Positions 44,611 to 44,999 of a stretch of DNA of 44,999 nt are shown here, piece after piece. Each line of letters begins with the position of its first letter. Positions within the stretch are counted from its first letter, which is position 1. A model generated the notes under the pieces. That model was not told the origin of the DNA and searched no databases. It saw only the letters and a program-made list of their open reading frames with translations. Both the position numbers and the translations under genes were made by a program. Source of the stretch: DTU013 sp964490975 (GTDB lineage Bacteria > Bacillota > Clostridia > Acetivibrionales > DTU013). The DNA lies in the NCBI GenBank assembly GCA_964490975.1, contig CAZBEQ010000029.1:1-44999 (forward strand), written 5' to 3'.

Positions 44611-44862
44611 TTAGAAAATTCGATGCTGAAACCCCACCAGCATAATATTAACAAGCTCAAGTCGTTTCTTACCGACTCGATTGACGATAGTTGGATTGAT
44701 GCCATTCACGGCAAAGAGCTTCTTCCCGTGGTTTGTAGCATAATGCATAATCAATTCCTTGAATTGTTTTTCAGACAGCTTTTTAGCGATATACTCATCA
44801 CACGCCAGAATGATTTGTGCTGCCATAAGCTTAACTGTTGTCGGATTTCTTAATATTTCCAC
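44611..44862 (-). CDS. small conserved Firmicute protein of unknown function
   Basis: 83 residues, starting MEILRNPTTVKLMAAQIILA and containing HYATNHGKKLFAVNG and KRLELVNIMLVGFQ. The RNPTTVKL...AAQIIxACD and INPTIxxRxGKxRLELV pattern occurs in a widespread small Firmicute family (possibly TIGR04540, from memory). Start is GTG 44862 with GAGGCG 7 bases upstream. It lies just past the array on the opposite strand. The 44430-44610 stretch shows only array-flanking AT-rich sequence. Confidence 0.7.
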   Translation of the reverse strand: MEILRNPTTVKLMAAQIILACDEYIAKKLSEKQFKELIMHYATNHGKKLFAVNGINPTIVNRVGKKRLELVNIMLVGFQHRIF

Positions 44863-44892
44863 TTAATTCGCCTCGTTTCTGTACTATTAGGT

Positions 44893-44999
44893 CTAAAACT
44901 GTGTGTTATTGGTACCTGTATCCACAAGGGAGGGCTTGTCAAAAATATTAGGAGATTTGTCTGCCACCAGCTTTATGAAATCACCTGTAACAATGGTCT
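44893..44999 (-). CDS. possible C-terminal end of a gene cut by the window edge
   Basis: An open minus-strand frame enters from the right edge and ends with a TAG at 44893-44895: ...TGDFIKLVADKSPNIFDKP..., ~35 codons, 30 bases before the small gene. Too short to identify; it may be chance. Confidence 0.25.
   Translation of the reverse strand, partial: TIVTGDFIKLVADKSPNIFDKPSLVDTGTNNTQF

Overview
The window looks like chromosomal DNA of an anaerobic, low-to-mid GC Firmicute of the class Clostridia. This is inferred from strong AGGAGG-type ribosome binding sites, many TTGACA/TATAAT promoters, a glmS ribozyme, the cdaA-cdaR-glmM-glmS gene set, an AmmeMemoRadiSam gene pair and a type I-C CRISPR-Cas locus. 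I cannot name the species. The first 6.3 kb is clearly more AT-rich than the rest and looks horizontally acquired.

Region 1 (1-6369) is a probable integrated island. It ends at the 5' half of a tRNA-Leu(UAG) gene that breaks off just after the anticodon loop. It carries a serine recombinase, a three-gene leftward operon with its own promoter (two paralogous ~200-residue proteins of unknown family, then an Hsp90-type ATPase fused to a DUF3883/PD-(D/E)XK-like nuclease domain), and a HEPN-domain gene split by a frameshift. The three-gene operon is my best candidate for an undescribed, probably defensive, system.

Region 2 (6.4-17.4 kb) holds regulators and small-molecule or redox genes: an AraC/GyrI regulator; a MarR regulator with a CPBP membrane protease; a TetR regulator, a drug-efflux MFS pump and a PEP-synthase/rifampin-phosphotransferase-like enzyme in one overlapping operon; a second TetR with an FMN-binding lipoprotein-like protein and a TM1586-type nitroreductase; and a VCBS-like protein facing a small conserved protein.

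Region 3 (17.4-24.1 kb) is rich in short tandem repeats. It holds a decayed esterase, a two-ORF gene joined by a classic A AAA AAG slippery sequence, a HAD phosphatase whose cap carries an expanded GSSKA repeat, a 31-residue membrane miniprotein, and the AmmeMemoRadiSam genes amrA and amrS.

Region 4 (24.1-34.1 kb) is the conserved amino-sugar and c-di-AMP block: cdaA, cdaR, a COG2509-type flavoprotein, glmM, a left-handed beta-helix protein, an ATPase, then a glmS ribozyme and glmS. CdaR and GlmM are known partners of CdaA, and GlmM and GlmS act in the same UDP-GlcNAc pathway.

Region 5 (34.2-44.4 kb) is a complete type I-C CRISPR-Cas system (cas3, cas5c, cas8c, cas7c, cas4, cas1, cas2), followed by a leader and an array of 31 identical repeats with 30 spacers; the two leader-proximal spacers are identical. 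A small conserved gene and possibly the end of another gene close the window.

A dispersed, structured repeat occurs at four places (about 6.4, 14.0, 26.4 and 31.7 kb). Its stems are kept by G-U wobble and compensatory changes, which suggests that it works, or once worked, as folded RNA or as a hairpin-ended mobile element.
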